DNA of 64,000 bases, taken from Candidatus Dormiibacterota bacterium (GTDB taxonomy: Bacteria; Chloroflexota; Dormibacteria; Aeolococcales; Bog-877). The position numbers and the translations under genes were made by a program. This document shows, one piece after another, positions 51,995-62,250 of this stretch; the first letter of the stretch is position 1; every line of letters begins with the position of its first letter. The notes beneath the pieces were generated by a model. It was not told where the DNA came from and did no database searches. It saw only the letters and a list, made by a program, of their open reading frames with translations. The stretch covers positions 1 to 64,000 of the forward strand of contig DAHVDN010000012.1 of NCBI GenBank assembly GCA_027313505.1, in the 5' to 3' direction.

Positions 51995-52502
51995 GGGCTT
52001 TTGGCCCTCCCTGGTATGTCGGTGCGGCCCCGCGCTCTGGCACCGACCTTTTGAGCTCCCATTTGGGGCGTGGTACTTGGAATACGAGCGGACTCCCTCG
52101 TCGGATCACTGGAGTCCGGGCCGTCACGTACCCGTTGGCATTTATGAGCGCCGGTCGCTGGGCCGGGTTCCGGCCCTTACCGACCCTTACCGACCTTGGG
52201 CGACGGCGATTGCCTGAGCCCCCGAGCCCGCACGGCGGGCATCCCGATCGGGGAGTACAGGCAGCCGAGGCGCCTTAGTCCTCTGTCCTAGACGCCCACT
52301 GAATGAGGCCGGCCTGAATGAGTTCTTGTTGCCCGGGAAACCACCAAGACCCAACTCCCGGTGGCACCACCCCGTCTTGCAAGTCGTCGTCCGGGTGAGC
52401 TGCTTCCACTAGGGGATGCGGCCGTCCGGTCCAGCATCGCGCGCACCTCGGCCCGCCTGGAAGAGGGCTCCGAGTAAGTTGGGCTCGCTGCTCGGAGCCG
52501 CT
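51995..52502. other. Intergenic region, no gene seen
   Basis: About 500 bp upstream of the secreted-protein gene and downstream of leuD. Short frames lack ribosome sites and recognisable domains. A tandem direct repeat CCCTTACCGA occurs twice at 52174-52193. The promoter of the secreted-protein gene must lie here; no convincing hexamers were found. No terminator for the leu operon is obvious. Confidence 0.5.
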
Positions 52503-53138
52503 TCAGCGAACCTCAGGTGTGGGACCAAATGAAGAGGTCACTGGGAATAGGGGAGACCGACGCTGTTCGTGGGCAGTTATATCCGCTGATCTCTTCATGG
52601 CGGTCGCGATCGGGTCTAGACCATCTAGCAGGCACTCCCGCCAGAACTCCTCGATCTCAAAACCCGCGATCCTTCCGCTTTCATCGCGCACCTCAGCAGC
52701 CTGCAGGTCGATGGTGAGTTCGTAGCCATCCCCTTGGCGGGTCCGGTCTCCGAGGCGGCTCACCACGGACGCCGGGAGGGTGACCGGCAGGAGGCCGTTT
52801 TGGTAGGCGTTGGTGGCAAATATGTCAGCGAACGATGGAGCGATTACCGCCCTGAACCCATAGCCCAGCAGCGCCCAGGCGGCATGTTCGCGGGATGAGC
52901 CGCAGCCGAAATTCTGCCCGGTGATGAGGATGCTCGCCTCCCTGTAGGCGCTGGCGTTGAGCTCGAAGTCGCCCCGGGGCGCCCCGGCTTCGTCGTAGCG
53001 CCAGGCGAAGAAGCAGGAGTCTCCGTAGCCGTCCCGCTCGGTGCGCTTCAGGAACTGCTTGGGGATGATCTGGTCGGTGTCGACATCGTCCCGGCTGAGC
53101 GTGGCGCAGAGGCCGTGGTGGAGTTTGAATGCTTCCAA
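52503..53138 (-). CDS. leuD: 3-isopropylmalate dehydratase, small subunit
   Basis: The 211-aa product is the swivelling subunit of isopropylmalate isomerase. It shows DDVDTDQIIPKQFLKR, the NFGCGSSREHAAWALLGYGFRAVIAPSFADIFATNAYQNGLLP block that closes the active site over LeuC's 4Fe-4S cluster, and the final FEIEEFWRECLLDGLDPI. The C-terminus carries an additional 25 residues beyond the core. TTG 53138 follows GGAGA and lies 13 bp after leuC. It is the last gene of the operon. Confidence 0.96.
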   Translation of the reverse strand: MEAFKLHHGLCATLSRDDVDTDQIIPKQFLKRTERDGYGDSCFFAWRYDEAGAPRGDFELNASAYREASILITGQNFGCGSSREHAAWALLGYGFRAVIAPSFADIFATNAYQNGLLPVTLPASVVSRLGDRTRQGDGYELTIDLQAAEVRDESGRIAGFEIEEFWRECLLDGLDPIATAMKRSADITAHEQRRSPLFPVTSSFGPTPEVR

Positions 53139-53151
53139 GGGGGTCTCCGAA

Positions 53152-54606
53152 TCAGCTTGCTGTGGCGGAGGCGAGCTGCCTCACGTCGACAAAGTGGCCG
53201 TGCAGCGCAGCCGCCGCGGCCATCGCTGGACTCACCAGGTGGGTCCGCCCTCCCGCGCCTTGTCGGCCCTCGAAGTTGCGGTTGGAGGTGGATGCGCAAC
53301 GCTCTCCAGGAAGGAGGATGTCCGGGTTCATGCCCAGGCACATGGAGCACCCTGCCTCCAGCCACTCGAATCCGGCGTCCCGGAACACTCGATCCAGCCC
53401 CTCAGCCTCCGCCGCCCGCTTGACGGCCCCCGACCCCGGCACCACCATCGCGCGCACCCCGGAGTGGACCCGGTTGCCGGCGGCGATGGCGGCCGCCGCC
53501 CGAAGGTCCTCCAATCTACTGTTGGTACAGGAGCCGATGAACACCCGATCGATGCTTATGTCCTCGATCGCGGTCCCCTCTGACAGCCCCATGTAATCCA
53601 GAGCCCGCGCGGTTGCGTCCCTCGTGGGTTGATCAGGACATTCGTCGAGGTGGGGGACCCTGCCGGTGATCGCCGCTACCATGGCGGGGTTGGTTCCCCA
53701 GGTCACGAACGGTGCCAGCTCCGCTGCTTGAATAGACTCTCTACGATCGAAGGTGGCCCCGGGATCAGTGGCGAAGCCGAGCCAGCGCTCCGCGGCCCTG
53801 TCGAACTCAGGGCCCGTCGGCACCGCTGGCCGGCCCTCCAAATACCGAACCGTTGTCTCATCAGGGGAGATCATCCCTGCCCGGGCCCCTGCTTCGATCG
53901 TCATGTTGCACAAGGTCATTCGTCCTTCCATGGAGAGATTCCTGACCACGCTCCCCGTGTACTCCACGATTGACCCTCGTCCGCCTGCCACGCCCAGCCG
54001 GCCGATCACACCCAGCGCCACATCCTTGGCAGTGACCCCCTTGGGCAGTTCTCCGTCGATGGCGACCTCCATGGTGGGAGAGGGGGCCTGCCATAGGCAC
54101 TGGGTGGCCAGAACTTGCTCCACCTCAGAGGTTCCGATACCGAAGGCCAGCGCCCCGAACGCGCCATGGGTTGCGGTGTGAGAGTCCCCACAGACGACCG
54201 TCATCCCAGGCTGGGTCAGCCCCAGTTCCGGACCGATCACATGGACTATCCCCTGGCGGGCATGGTGGAGGTCGAAGAGCGGGACTCCGGCGGCCGCACA
54301 GTTCTCGCTGAGCTGGCGCAGCTGCTCGAGACCGATGGGATCCGGTGTCGGCCTGCTTCGTTCCCAGGTGGGTACCAGGTGGTCCATGACCGCCATGGTC
54401 AGGTCCGGCCTGCGGACCTGACGACCGGTGGCGCGCAACCCGGCGAAGGCCTGAGGCGAGGTGACCTCGTGCACCAGGTGTAGGTCCACGTACAAGAGGA
54501 TTCGCTCCGATGGATTGCCGCTGACTAGGTGAGAGTTCCAGATCTTCTGATACGCGGTGCGGGGAGCCTCACCTGCCGCCGCTGATGACGTCGTTTGAAA
54601 CGCGAT
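53152..54606 (-). CDS. leuC: 3-isopropylmalate dehydratase, large subunit (apparent ATC start)
   Basis: The aconitase-family subunit holds the 4Fe-4S cluster through Cys in IGSCTNSR and GCSMCLGMN. The core [44 protein letters not shown] and [33 protein letters not shown] matches LeuC throughout. No ATG, GTG or TTG lies in frame between GTG 54675, which is deep inside cimA, and the conserved N-terminal [18 protein letters not shown] sits 8 nt before an in-frame ATC at 54604-54606, 17 nt after the cimA stop. ATC is therefore the likely start codon; the alternative is a longer protein from GTG 54675 without a ribosome site. Confidence 0.93.
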   Translation of the reverse strand: MAFQTTSSAAAGEAPRTAYQKIWNSHLVSGNPSERILLYVDLHLVHEVTSPQAFAGLRATGRQVRRPDLTMAVMDHLVPTWERSRPTPDPIGLEQLRQLSENCAAAGVPLFDLHHARQGIVHVIGPELGLTQPGMTVVCGDSHTATHGAFGALAFGIGTSEVEQVLATQCLWQAPSPTMEVAIDGELPKGVTAKDVALGVIGRLGVAGGRGSIVEYTGSVVRNLSMEGRMTLCNMTIEAGARAGMISPDETTVRYLEGRPAVPTGPEFDRAAERWLGFATDPGATFDRRESIQAAELAPFVTWGTNPAMVAAITGRVPHLDECPDQPTRDATARALDYMGLSEGTAIEDISIDRVFIGSCTNSRLEDLRAAAAIAAGNRVHSGVRAMVVPGSGAVKRAAEAEGLDRVFRDAGFEWLEAGCSMCLGMNPDILLPGERCASTSNRNFEGRQGAGGRTHLVSPAMAAAAALHGHFVDVRQLASATAS

Positions 54607-54621
54607 GGCCTCGTCCTCCTT
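54604..54621 (-). promoter_or_regulatory. Ribosome binding site in front of the leuC ATC start
   Basis: On the minus strand AAGGAGG (about 54621-54615) is followed by 8 nt (ACGAGGCC) and the in-frame codon ATC (54606-54604). The Shine-Dalgarno element lies just after the cimA stop. A conventional gene junction is present except that the start codon differs from ATG in the third base. Confidence 0.65.
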
Positions 54622-54623
54622 GC

Positions 54624-56255
54624 TCAGGCGCTTGTGGAAAGCTGATTCGGTGCCGCGGCATGGCGGGTCGCCCACTCGTAGCTGTCGACCAGTGCCATCG
54701 CCGATGCCCGCAGGATGTTGCTGGAGCAGCCGACGGTAGTCCACGTGCGATCCCCGTCACTGGAGTCGATTCCCACCCGAACCGTGGCGGCTGTGCCTCG
54801 GTCCCCATCGATCACCCGGACCCTGTAGTCCACGAGGCTCACCTCAGAGAGAAAGGGGAAGTGCGGGACCAGGGCACGACGAATGGCGCCGTCCAGAGCC
54901 TCCACCGGGCCAGTTCCCTCGGCGGCGGTGTGCACCAGCACTCCCGTAACCCTCACCTTGACGCTGGCCTGGACCCCCGTCACCGTCTCTGGAGCGTCAC
55001 CAAGCTGCTCGTGGGCGACCACCAGCGTCTCACACAGTTCGAAGGGGGGGACATCCTCAGGCAGGCTTCGAGCGACCAGGAGCTCGAACGAGGCGTCCGC
55101 GTCCTCGAACGCCCAACCGGCGACCTCCAGCCTCTTGAGCTGTTCGACCACCGCTTGCCCCGCATCTCGGTCGAGCTGGTCCAGCCCTAGGTCTTTGAGC
55201 TTGGCCGCAATGTTGCTCCGCCCACTCTGGTCGGAAACCACCGTCCGCATCCGGTTCCCAACCACCTCCGGTTCAATGTGCTGGTATGCCCTCGAGTCCC
55301 GGGAGACTCCCTGGGCGTGAAGTCCGGCCTTATGCAGGAAGGCGGCAGATCCCAGGTACGGTCGCTGGGGATCCGGTGGCCGATTCAGCAGCGAGTCGAA
55401 CAGTTGAGACACGGACACCAGGTCACCAAGCTGCTCGGGAGTGAGCACGTCCATACCCATCTTGAGTTGCAGGTTCGCCGCCACTATGAGCAGATCGGCA
55501 TTGCCGCATCGTTCTCCGGTGCCGTTCAGGGTTCCCTGGACCATCCGCGCGCCGGCGCGGACCGCTGCCAGTGAAGCCGCAGTGGCTGTGCCGGTGTCGT
55601 TATGGCAGTGGATTCCGACGCAATCACCCACCAACTCCCGAACCATGGCGGTGGCGCGCGCTATCTCCTCAGGCAGCCGCCCACCGTTGGTGTCACAAAG
55701 GACGATCCATTCCGCGCCGGCCCTTCGAGCGGTCTCCAACACCTTCAGCGAGTATTCCGGGTCGGCGGCGTGACCATCGAAAAAGTGCTCGGCGTCGAAG
55801 ACCACCTCGCGGCCCTCTCCCGCCGAGGCCTCGATTGAGTCAGCCACCATCCGAAGATTCTCCAAAGCGGTGGTTCTGAGGACGGTCTCAACCTGCCACC
55901 TGGAGGTCTTGCCGACCAGCGTTACCACCGGAGTTCCCGCCTCCAGGGTGGCCGTCAAAACCGGGTCGTCGCGAGCGTCCGAATTAGCACGGCAGGTGGC
56001 GCCAAAGGCCGCCAGCCGCGAGTGCTTCAGGGGACGGAGCTGCAGCGCCTCGAAGACCCCGGTGTCTCGGGGGTTCGCTCCCGGCCACCCGGCCTCAATG
56101 TAAGGGATACCCAGCAGGTCGACCCGACGGGCTATGCGCAGCTTCTGCTCAATGCTGAGCTGCATACCAAACCCCTGCATCCCGTCACGCAGGGTGGTGT
56201 CGTAGAGCACGACGCCGTCCCCGTTAGCCTTCCTGGAGGCAGGGGATGCGCTCAT
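54624..56255 (-). CDS. cimA: Citramalate synthase
   Basis: This enzyme condenses pyruvate and acetyl-CoA to (R)-citramalate, opening a threonine-independent route to 2-oxobutyrate and isoleucine. The 543-aa protein begins [18 protein letters not shown], carries the DmpG/HMGL-type [11 protein letters not shown] and [15 protein letters not shown] motifs, and has a C-terminal LeuA_dimer-like regulatory domain (about residues 400-530). Citramalate-synthase type is judged from [10 protein letters not shown] and the neighbour leu genes; a homologous isopropylmalate synthase is separately present. It overlaps leuB by 4 nt (ATGA). Confidence 0.94.
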   Translation of the reverse strand: MSASPASRKANGDGVVLYDTTLRDGMQGFGMQLSIEQKLRIARRVDLLGIPYIEAGWPGANPRDTGVFEALQLRPLKHSRLAAFGATCRANSDARDDPVLTATLEAGTPVVTLVGKTSRWQVETVLRTTALENLRMVADSIEASAGEGREVVFDAEHFFDGHAADPEYSLKVLETARRAGAEWIVLCDTNGGRLPEEIARATAMVRELVGDCVGIHCHNDTGTATAASLAAVRAGARMVQGTLNGTGERCGNADLLIVAANLQLKMGMDVLTPEQLGDLVSVSQLFDSLLNRPPDPQRPYLGSAAFLHKAGLHAQGVSRDSRAYQHIEPEVVGNRMRTVVSDQSGRSNIAAKLKDLGLDQLDRDAGQAVVEQLKRLEVAGWAFEDADASFELLVARSLPEDVPPFELCETLVVAHEQLGDAPETVTGVQASVKVRVTGVLVHTAAEGTGPVEALDGAIRRALVPHFPFLSEVSLVDYRVRVIDGDRGTAATVRVGIDSSDGDRTWTTVGCSSNILRASAMALVDSYEWATRHAAAPNQLSTSA

Positions 56256-57337
56256 GCCGTCACCAGGGTGGAGAGCTTCTCGATGACCGCTGAGGTCACC
56301 TCTCCGGTGCCGGCGGACCCTCCCATGTCGGGGGTGAGCGGTCCGTCAGCGATCACCGCCCCGACTGCTCCCTCCACCGCCGCCGCGAGATCTTCGCGGA
56401 GCAGGGTAAGGCGCAGCAACATGGCAATTGTCGAGATCGCACCCAAAGGGTTGGCAATGCCTTGGCCCGCGATGTCGGGAGCCGATCCATGCACCGGCTC
56501 ATAGAGCCAGGGGCCGGCCCCGCCCCCGCTGGCGGACGGGAGCACGCCCAAAGTTCCGACCAGGGCCGCTGCCTCGTCGGTCAAAATGTCCCCCATCAGG
56601 TTCTCAGTGACGACCACATCAAACTGACGAGGTTCGAGCAGCAGCCGCAGCGCGAAGCTGTCGACCAGGCAGTGGTCAAGTTTCACATCGGTGTACTCGC
56701 GTCCCACTTCCGTCAGCACCTCTCGCCAGAGGCCGGAGGTGGCCAGGACGTTCGCCTTATCGACCGAGCTCAGGTGATGTCCCCTCTGCCGCGCCAACCT
56801 GAATGCCACATGGGCCACCCGTTGGATCTCCGCCTCTCCGTACTCGATGGTATCCACCCCTCGTCGGTTGGGCGCCATTCCACCCACCCCGCGGGGTCGA
56901 CCGAAGTACGCTCCCCCGGTCAGCTCCCTGACAAATAGGATGTCGGTATCTCGGAGCCGTTCATCGCGGAGCGGACTGTGGCGCTCGCCACCACGCCAGA
57001 CCTTCACCGGCCGCAGGTTGGCGAATACCCCAAGGGCGCTTCGGAGACGCAGCAGCCCAGCCTCGGGGCGCACTTCGGAAAGGTCCCAGCGCGGCCCTCC
57101 CACAGCTCCCAAGAGCACGGCGTCAGCCGTCATGGCAGCATCCAAACTCGACCGGGGCAGGGGGTCCCCCTCGATATCCAGAGCCAGACCGCCGATGGGG
57201 TGCTCGGCAACTTCCAGCCCAACCGGGGACTGTCGGAGCACCGCAGTCAGGACCAGAAGTGCTGCGGAGGTTACCTCCGGACCCACGCCATCTCCCGGCA
57301 GAGTGACCAACCTCAAGGTTTCGGTGGTAGTGGTCAA
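56252..57337 (-). CDS. leuB: 3-isopropylmalate dehydrogenase
   Basis: This NAD-dependent oxidative decarboxylase acts in leucine synthesis, and also on citramalate-derived intermediates in the citramalate pathway. The 361-aa protein begins with LPGDGVGPEVTSAAL, has the substrate-binding region RSALGVFANLRPVKVW and FVRELTGGAYFGRPRG, and the metal-binding ENLMGDILTDEAAALVGTLGVLPSAS. The NAD specificity stretch is standard. TTG 57337 overlaps leuA's TGA stop. The gene sits in the middle of the tightly packed operon. Confidence 0.96.
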   Translation of the reverse strand: MTTTTETLRLVTLPGDGVGPEVTSAALLVLTAVLRQSPVGLEVAEHPIGGLALDIEGDPLPRSSLDAAMTADAVLLGAVGGPRWDLSEVRPEAGLLRLRSALGVFANLRPVKVWRGGERHSPLRDERLRDTDILFVRELTGGAYFGRPRGVGGMAPNRRGVDTIEYGEAEIQRVAHVAFRLARQRGHHLSSVDKANVLATSGLWREVLTEVGREYTDVKLDHCLVDSFALRLLLEPRQFDVVVTENLMGDILTDEAAALVGTLGVLPSASGGGAGPWLYEPVHGSAPDIAGQGIANPLGAISTIAMLLRLTLLREDLAAAVEGAVGAVIADGPLTPDMGGSAGTGEVTSAVIEKLSTLVTA

Positions 57338-58575
57338 GTTGAGACCGAACCAAGCGGTGGCTGATGAACGGTGAGCTCACCGACTATTTGCAGGAGCGCT
57401 TCGTCCTCGACCTCCTTGGATGAGTCCGCTACCTCCAGGAACTTTTGCCACAGCGCCTGCATCTGCTCATCGGGGATCCGGATTCCGATGCGATCCAGTC
57501 GATGCACCAGGGCATGGCGCCCCGACCGCGCTGTCAGGACGATCTGCGATTCGCCGGCTCCGACATCCTCTGCCGACATGATTTCGTAGGTGGAGCGTTC
57601 GCGGAGGACTCCGTGCTGATGCACGCCAGAGGCGTGGGCGAAGGCATTGGTGCCCACCACCGGCTTGTTCGGAGGAACCACCATCCCGGTGCGGGACGAC
57701 ACCAGCCGGCTGGTAGGACCGAGCTCGGTGGCGCGGAGGTTGTCCCTCAGCCTCAGGGTCGGACGGCGGACCCTGAGGGCCATCACCACCTCCTCGATGG
57801 CGGCGTTGCCGGCCCGTTCTCCGATCCCGTTTATGCAGCCCTCCACCCGCCGTGCGCCGGCGGCGATTCCCGCCAAGGAGTTGGCGGTCGCCAGCCCCAG
57901 GTCATCGTGACAGTGGACGCTGACCAGGACCCTGTCCATTCCTGGAACCTCCCGGCGGACCGTTGCCACCAGCTCTGCCATCTCCGCGGGAAGACAGTAG
58001 CCGGTGGTGTCGGGCAGGTTGATCACGGAAGCGCCTGCCCGTACCGCCACATCGACCACGGAACAGAGGTATTCGAGGTCCGCGCGTCCGGCATCCTCAG
58101 GGGAGAACTGAACTACTGGACAGAGCTCTCTGGCGTAGGCAACCGCCTCCGCCGTACGGGCGAGCACGGTGGCGCGGTCGAGACCCAGCTTCTTGACTAT
58201 GTGGACATCGGACACCCCGATGAAGACATGGATCAGTGGTTTCTGAGCTTCGCGGACCGCTTCAAAAACTGAGTCGATATCGCCTCTGCGGGCACGTGCC
58301 AGACCGGTCACCGCCGGGCCTTCCACCTCTCTGGCTATCTGCCGAACCGCCTCGAAATCACCCGGTGACGAGGCGGGGAAACCCGCTTCGATGACGTCGA
58401 CCCCGAGCCGGGCAAGCTGGTGGGCAATCTCCAACTTGTCCGAGGGATGAAGGGTGGCTCCCGGTGACTGTTCCCCGTCCCGCAGGGTGGTGTCAAAGAA
58501 CTCCACCAGCTCTGAACGGGACTCTACGACCGATTCCTGTCCGCCGGATGGGGCGCCCCCGCCGGTGGCGGTCAT
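57334..58575 (-). CDS. leuA: 2-isopropylmalate synthase, short form lacking the regulatory domain
   Basis: The first committed enzyme of leucine synthesis. The 413-aa protein has [17 protein letters not shown], the [16 protein letters not shown] metal site, [19 protein letters not shown] and the later [20 protein letters not shown]. It ends shortly after the second accessory helix, about 100 residues before the C-terminal LeuA_dimer domain that gives leucine feedback in typical 500-plus-aa enzymes. It may be leucine-insensitive, or it may be a different R-citrate-type synthase such as homocitrate synthase; the neighbours favour LeuA. ATGA overlap with ilvC. Confidence 0.93.
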   Translation of the reverse strand: MTATGGGAPSGGQESVVESRSELVEFFDTTLRDGEQSPGATLHPSDKLEIAHQLARLGVDVIEAGFPASSPGDFEAVRQIAREVEGPAVTGLARARRGDIDSVFEAVREAQKPLIHVFIGVSDVHIVKKLGLDRATVLARTAEAVAYARELCPVVQFSPEDAGRADLEYLCSVVDVAVRAGASVINLPDTTGYCLPAEMAELVATVRREVPGMDRVLVSVHCHDDLGLATANSLAGIAAGARRVEGCINGIGERAGNAAIEEVVMALRVRRPTLRLRDNLRATELGPTSRLVSSRTGMVVPPNKPVVGTNAFAHASGVHQHGVLRERSTYEIMSAEDVGAGESQIVLTARSGRHALVHRLDRIGIRIPDEQMQALWQKFLEVADSSKEVEDEALLQIVGELTVHQPPLGSVST

Positions 58576-59660
58576 GACGCAACCTCGGATACCTGGCGCT
58601 CGGGATCCTGCTCGACGGTTGGCCTGGTAGAGTCCGCTCTCTCGGCCTCGGGCACGGCCGCCACCGGGCGAATCCAGGACATCTGCGCCCGCAGCCGCTG
58701 GCCCACCTCCTCGATGGGATGCGCCCTGGCGCTGGCGCGCTGCTCCAGGAATTCACCCCTGCCAGATCGGTTCTCGTCGATCCAGTTCTCAGCAAAGCTG
58801 CCATCCTGAATGCGGCTCAGGATCCCTCTCATCTGCTCCCTGACGTGCTCGTCGACGACCACCGGCCCGCTGGTGTAGTCACCGTACTCAGCGGTGTCGC
58901 TGACGCTGTACCTCATGAGCGACAGCCCCCCTTGATAGATGAGGTCGACGATGAGCTTCAGCTCATGGAGGCACTCGAAATAGGCAACCTCGGGCTGATA
59001 GCCGGCCTCTGTAAGCGTTTCAAAAGCCGCGGTGATCAGGGCGGTGACTCCGCCGCACAGGACCGCCTGCTCGCCGAACAGGTCGGTCTCGGTCTCCTCT
59101 CGGAAGGTCGTCTCCAGGACGCCCGCTTTGGTGCTTCCGAGTCCGCTGGCATAGGCCAGGGCCCGCTCTCGAGCGTGACCGGTGGCATCCTGATGGATCG
59201 CGAGCAGCGCTGGGCACCCAATCTCTTCCTTGAAGCAGCTGCGCACCATGTGCCCGGGGGCCTTGGGCGCAACCATTGCCACATCGCACCCCCTGGGAGG
59301 CACGACGGTGCCGAAGTGGATGGAGAAGCCGTGCGCGAAGAGCAGCAGACAACCGGGCTTGAGCGCCTCGGTGAGGCCGGAGGCGAAGAGGGCTGCCTGG
59401 TCGTGATCGGGAATGAGCACCATCACAACGTCTGCGTCCCGGACGGCGTCGAGGGGATCTAGGACCGCGAAGCCATCGGCCACCGCCTGGGCACGACTTC
59501 CGCTGCCCGGTCTCAATCCCACCTTCACCGCGTACCCGCTATCGCGGAGGTTCTGGGCGTGGGCGTGGCCCTGGCTGCCGTAGCCGAGGATGGTGACCTT
59601 GGCCCCGGCCAGCGCTGCCGGGTCCGCGTCGGAGTCGTAGTACATTTTCATTTCGGTCAT
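58572..59660 (-). CDS. ilvC: Ketol-acid reductoisomerase (class I)
   Basis: This enzyme isomerises and reduces acetolactate or acetohydroxybutyrate to the dihydroxy acids of valine and isoleucine synthesis. The 362-aa protein carries the NADPH motif [15 protein letters not shown] and KARI motifs [23 protein letters not shown] and [20 protein letters not shown] (metal-ligand Glu). It has the class I length with an extra C-terminal tail. ATG 59660 overlaps the ilvN stop (ATGA), so GTG 59666 is less likely. Confidence 0.96.
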   Translation of the reverse strand: MTEMKMYYDSDADPAALAGAKVTILGYGSQGHAHAQNLRDSGYAVKVGLRPGSGSRAQAVADGFAVLDPLDAVRDADVVMVLIPDHDQAALFASGLTEALKPGCLLLFAHGFSIHFGTVVPPRGCDVAMVAPKAPGHMVRSCFKEEIGCPALLAIHQDATGHARERALAYASGLGSTKAGVLETTFREETETDLFGEQAVLCGGVTALITAAFETLTEAGYQPEVAYFECLHELKLIVDLIYQGGLSLMRYSVSDTAEYGDYTSGPVVVDEHVREQMRGILSRIQDGSFAENWIDENRSGRGEFLEQRASARAHPIEEVGQRLRAQMSWIRPVAAVPEAERADSTRPTVEQDPERQVSEVAS

Positions 59661-60256
59661 CTCCACTCTTGGGGGCTATTGCGGTTCTGGTCCGCGGACA
59701 AGGGGTCGCCGGACCCGAGCCCGATCGGTCGGCTGACCATCCAGTCGACCAGCGGAAGTTGACGAAGGCGCTCCAGGGCGGCCTCCACCACCTGCGGGGT
59801 TCCCGAAAGGGCTGCCAAAAGTGACCTCTCGTCGCGGCGCACCACCTCCGCCCCGCAGCTCCCGAGGAGGTCTATGGCCGACTGGCCCACCTCGTCCGCC
59901 CGGATCTCGACCAGGGCGGTCACCCACTCCAAGGGGTGTGAGCCGGTGAGATCCTCGACACTGACAACGTCGATGAGCTTGGCCAGCTGCTTGACCACCT
60001 GATCCGCCGGTTGCGACCCGTGCTCCACCTGCAACCAGAGCGAGAGGGTACCGGGATCCGAGTTCTGGCCGACGGCGCAGCTTAGCAGGCGCAATCCTCG
60101 TCGTCCCAGGCAGTTGGTCACCCGCTGAAGCACACCGGATCGGTCCTCGACCCGGACCCTCACCAGGCGCATGAAGGGGTCGCGGAGCGCCCGCCTCAGC
60201 TCGCGGTTGTCGGAGCGATCAGAGGTCGACCCGGGATCCGGCGAAGTTGGTGTCAT
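59657..60256 (-). CDS. ilvN: Acetolactate synthase small (regulatory) subunit
   Basis: The 199-aa protein has an N-terminal ACT domain ([35 protein letters not shown]) and a C-terminal domain ([31 protein letters not shown]...). IlvN normally activates IlvB and confers valine feedback. Longer N-terminal extension than usual. ATG 60256 overlaps the ilvB stop, so translation is coupled. It provides the usual partner for the large subunit. Confidence 0.92.
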   Translation of the reverse strand: MTPTSPDPGSTSDRSDNRELRRALRDPFMRLVRVRVEDRSGVLQRVTNCLGRRGLRLLSCAVGQNSDPGTLSLWLQVEHGSQPADQVVKQLAKLIDVVSVEDLTGSHPLEWVTALVEIRADEVGQSAIDLLGSCGAEVVRRDERSLLAALSGTPQVVEAALERLRQLPLVDWMVSRPIGLGSGDPLSADQNRNSPQEWR

Positions 60257-61980
60257 GGGCACTCCACGAAGTCGGCCAGACCCTTTCCGAAGGGCACAAT
60301 TGGATAGATGTTGGCTTCGGGGTCGATGCGGCAGTCGACCAGTGCGGGCCCGGGATATTCGATGGCCTCTATAAGAGCCACCTCAACCTCCGCGAGCGTT
60401 CTGGCCACTCGACCGAAGCATCCGAAGGCGCGGGCCAGCAGTTCGAAATCTGGGATCACGGTGTGGTCAACCTGGGAGCGCACTCCGCCGTAGAAGTCGT
60501 CCTGAAACTGCCGCACCATCCCCAGTTGGCCGTTGTTGAGGATGACCACCTTGACCGGCAGCTCCGCCTCGATCGCGGTGGCCATCTCCTGGAAGGTCAT
60601 CACAAACCCACCCTCGCCGCATATGGCGAAGATCCGCTGGTCAGGGCGGGCGGCCTGGGCGCCAAGAGCCGCAGGAAGGGCGAAGCCCATCGTTCCAGCA
60701 CCCCCAGAGTTGAGGAAGAGCCCCGGGGCATCCCCGGTCCAGGAGGTGGCCGCCCACATCTGGTTCAGCCCGACGTCAGCCACGACCACGTCCTCGGGCC
60801 GGCGGTGGCGGTAGCAGGCCTCCAAGACCTCCTGAGGCTGCAGCTGACCGTTGCTCGGGTAGCGGAGCGGGTGGCGTTGCCGCCAGCCGTCGACCGCGGC
60901 GGTCCAGGGGGGTCTGGCCTTCTGTGTCACCTGCTCAAGCAGGGACTCCATCACCTCGCGTGCGTCCCCAGCGATCTGGCAGTCGGCCGCAACCGTCTTG
61001 CCGAGCTCTGCGGGATCGATGTTGACGTGCACGATGTGTTCCGCCATTGGTGCGAACAGGTCCATCCGGCATGTCACACGGTCGTCCGCCCTCATCCCCA
61101 CCATGAGGAGGCAGTCGCATTCGCTGACGGCCTTGTTGCAGTAGCCAGTCCCCATGAACCCGACCAGGCCAACTGACAGGGGATGGGTGGTGGGGAACAC
61201 CCCAGTCCCGAGGAGGGTGGTCCCCACTGGGGCGTCACAGGCCGTGGCCAGCTGGATCAGTGCCGTCTCAGCTCCGGCGATCGCCACGCCCCGGCCGGCG
61301 AGGATCATCGGACGCTCCGCTCGGGACAGGAAGCCCGCTGCCTGGGTCAAGAGCGCTCGGTCCGGAGATTCCGGAGCCCGGTGGGGGCGAAGGCGAGCGA
61401 TCTTGGACTCCGACCCTTCAACGATCTGCTGCTGCACGTCCTTGGGGATGTCGATCAAAACGGCGCCGGGGCGGCCGGTTCGGGCGACGTGGAAGGCCTC
61501 CCGGACAACGGCTGGCAGATCCCGAGCGTCATGAACCTGGTAGCTGTGCTTGGTCACTGAGAGGGTGGAGCCGATCACGTCCGACTCCTGAAACGCATCG
61601 GTGCCGATCGTGGCCGTGGCCACCTGTCCGGTGATCGCGACAACTGGAACCGAGTCGAAGTGGGCGGTGGCAAGCCCGGTGATCAGGTTGAGGGCGCCGG
61701 GTCCGGAGGTGGCGAGACACACTCCGACCCGACCTGAGGTGCGCGCATAGCCATCCGCCATGTGAGCTGCCCCCTGTTCGTGGCGCACCAGGACGTGGCG
61801 AATTGGAGACTTCGGAAGGTGCTGGTAGATCGGCAGGTTTGCTCCCCCTGGCAGGCCAAAGATCACCTCCACGCCTTCACGCGCCAGCGATTCGAGCAGG
61901 ACCTCAGCCCCGCAAAGCTGGGCGGCTGCCGGCTGCTCCTCTTGGTCGTCGTAGGGGAGGTCGGCCAGGGATGCACTCAT
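60253..61980 (-). CDS. ilvB: Acetolactate synthase large subunit
   Basis: This TPP- and FAD-dependent enzyme condenses two pyruvates, or pyruvate and 2-oxobutyrate. The 575-aa product has the catalytic Glu region VRHEQGAAHMADGYAR, the DIPKDVQQ domain junction, the FAD-binding middle domain and the C-terminal TPP motif. The Mg/TPP motif reads CGEGGFVMTFQEMATA...LNN, so GDG has become GEG, a conservative change that may still bind Mg. It lies 10 bp after the small ORF at 61991 and is overlapped by ilvN. Confidence 0.95.
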   Translation of the reverse strand: MSASLADLPYDDQEEQPAAAQLCGAEVLLESLAREGVEVIFGLPGGANLPIYQHLPKSPIRHVLVRHEQGAAHMADGYARTSGRVGVCLATSGPGALNLITGLATAHFDSVPVVAITGQVATATIGTDAFQESDVIGSTLSVTKHSYQVHDARDLPAVVREAFHVARTGRPGAVLIDIPKDVQQQIVEGSESKIARLRPHRAPESPDRALLTQAAGFLSRAERPMILAGRGVAIAGAETALIQLATACDAPVGTTLLGTGVFPTTHPLSVGLVGFMGTGYCNKAVSECDCLLMVGMRADDRVTCRMDLFAPMAEHIVHVNIDPAELGKTVAADCQIAGDAREVMESLLEQVTQKARPPWTAAVDGWRQRHPLRYPSNGQLQPQEVLEACYRHRRPEDVVVADVGLNQMWAATSWTGDAPGLFLNSGGAGTMGFALPAALGAQAARPDQRIFAICGEGGFVMTFQEMATAIEAELPVKVVILNNGQLGMVRQFQDDFYGGVRSQVDHTVIPDFELLARAFGCFGRVARTLAEVEVALIEAIEYPGPALVDCRIDPEANIYPIVPFGKGLADFVECP

Positions 61981-61990
61981 GGTCTATCCG

Positions 61991-62185
61991 TCAGTCCGCG
62001 CCGTACGCGCGGCCAATCGCTGAGGTGATGGCGGCATCTGCTGCGATCTGGCGGATCGGTCGGGGCGCAGCCGACGCCGTGTGCTGGCGCACCCAGTTCC
62101 GGGCAGCCTCATCCAGCTCGATGTCGGTCGGATAGCGTCCGGATCCACTGACTTCGATCGAGTCGGGTCTCATCGAGTCGGACAT
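61991..62185 (-). CDS. 64-aa protein between the ilvB attenuator and ilvB
   Basis: The 64-residue product (MSDSMRPDSIEVSGSGRYPT...) is followed by ilvB after 10 bp. ATG 62185 has AGGAGA with 7 nt spacing, so translation is likely. The sequence predicts a short helix (LDEAARNWVRQHT), no signal peptide, no cysteine and no branched-chain codon run, so it is not the attenuator peptide. I do not recognise the family. It may be a small subunit, chaperone or translational coupler for IlvB. Confidence 0.7.
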   Translation of the reverse strand: MSDSMRPDSIEVSGSGRYPTDIELDEAARNWVRQHTASAAPRPIRQIAADAAITSAIGRAYGAD

Positions 62186-62250
62186 CTCAGGTCTCCTGTT
62201 GCTTCTGGCGGTTCAGATGTTGGCGGATGCGACGGTTGGGTTACGGGTAC

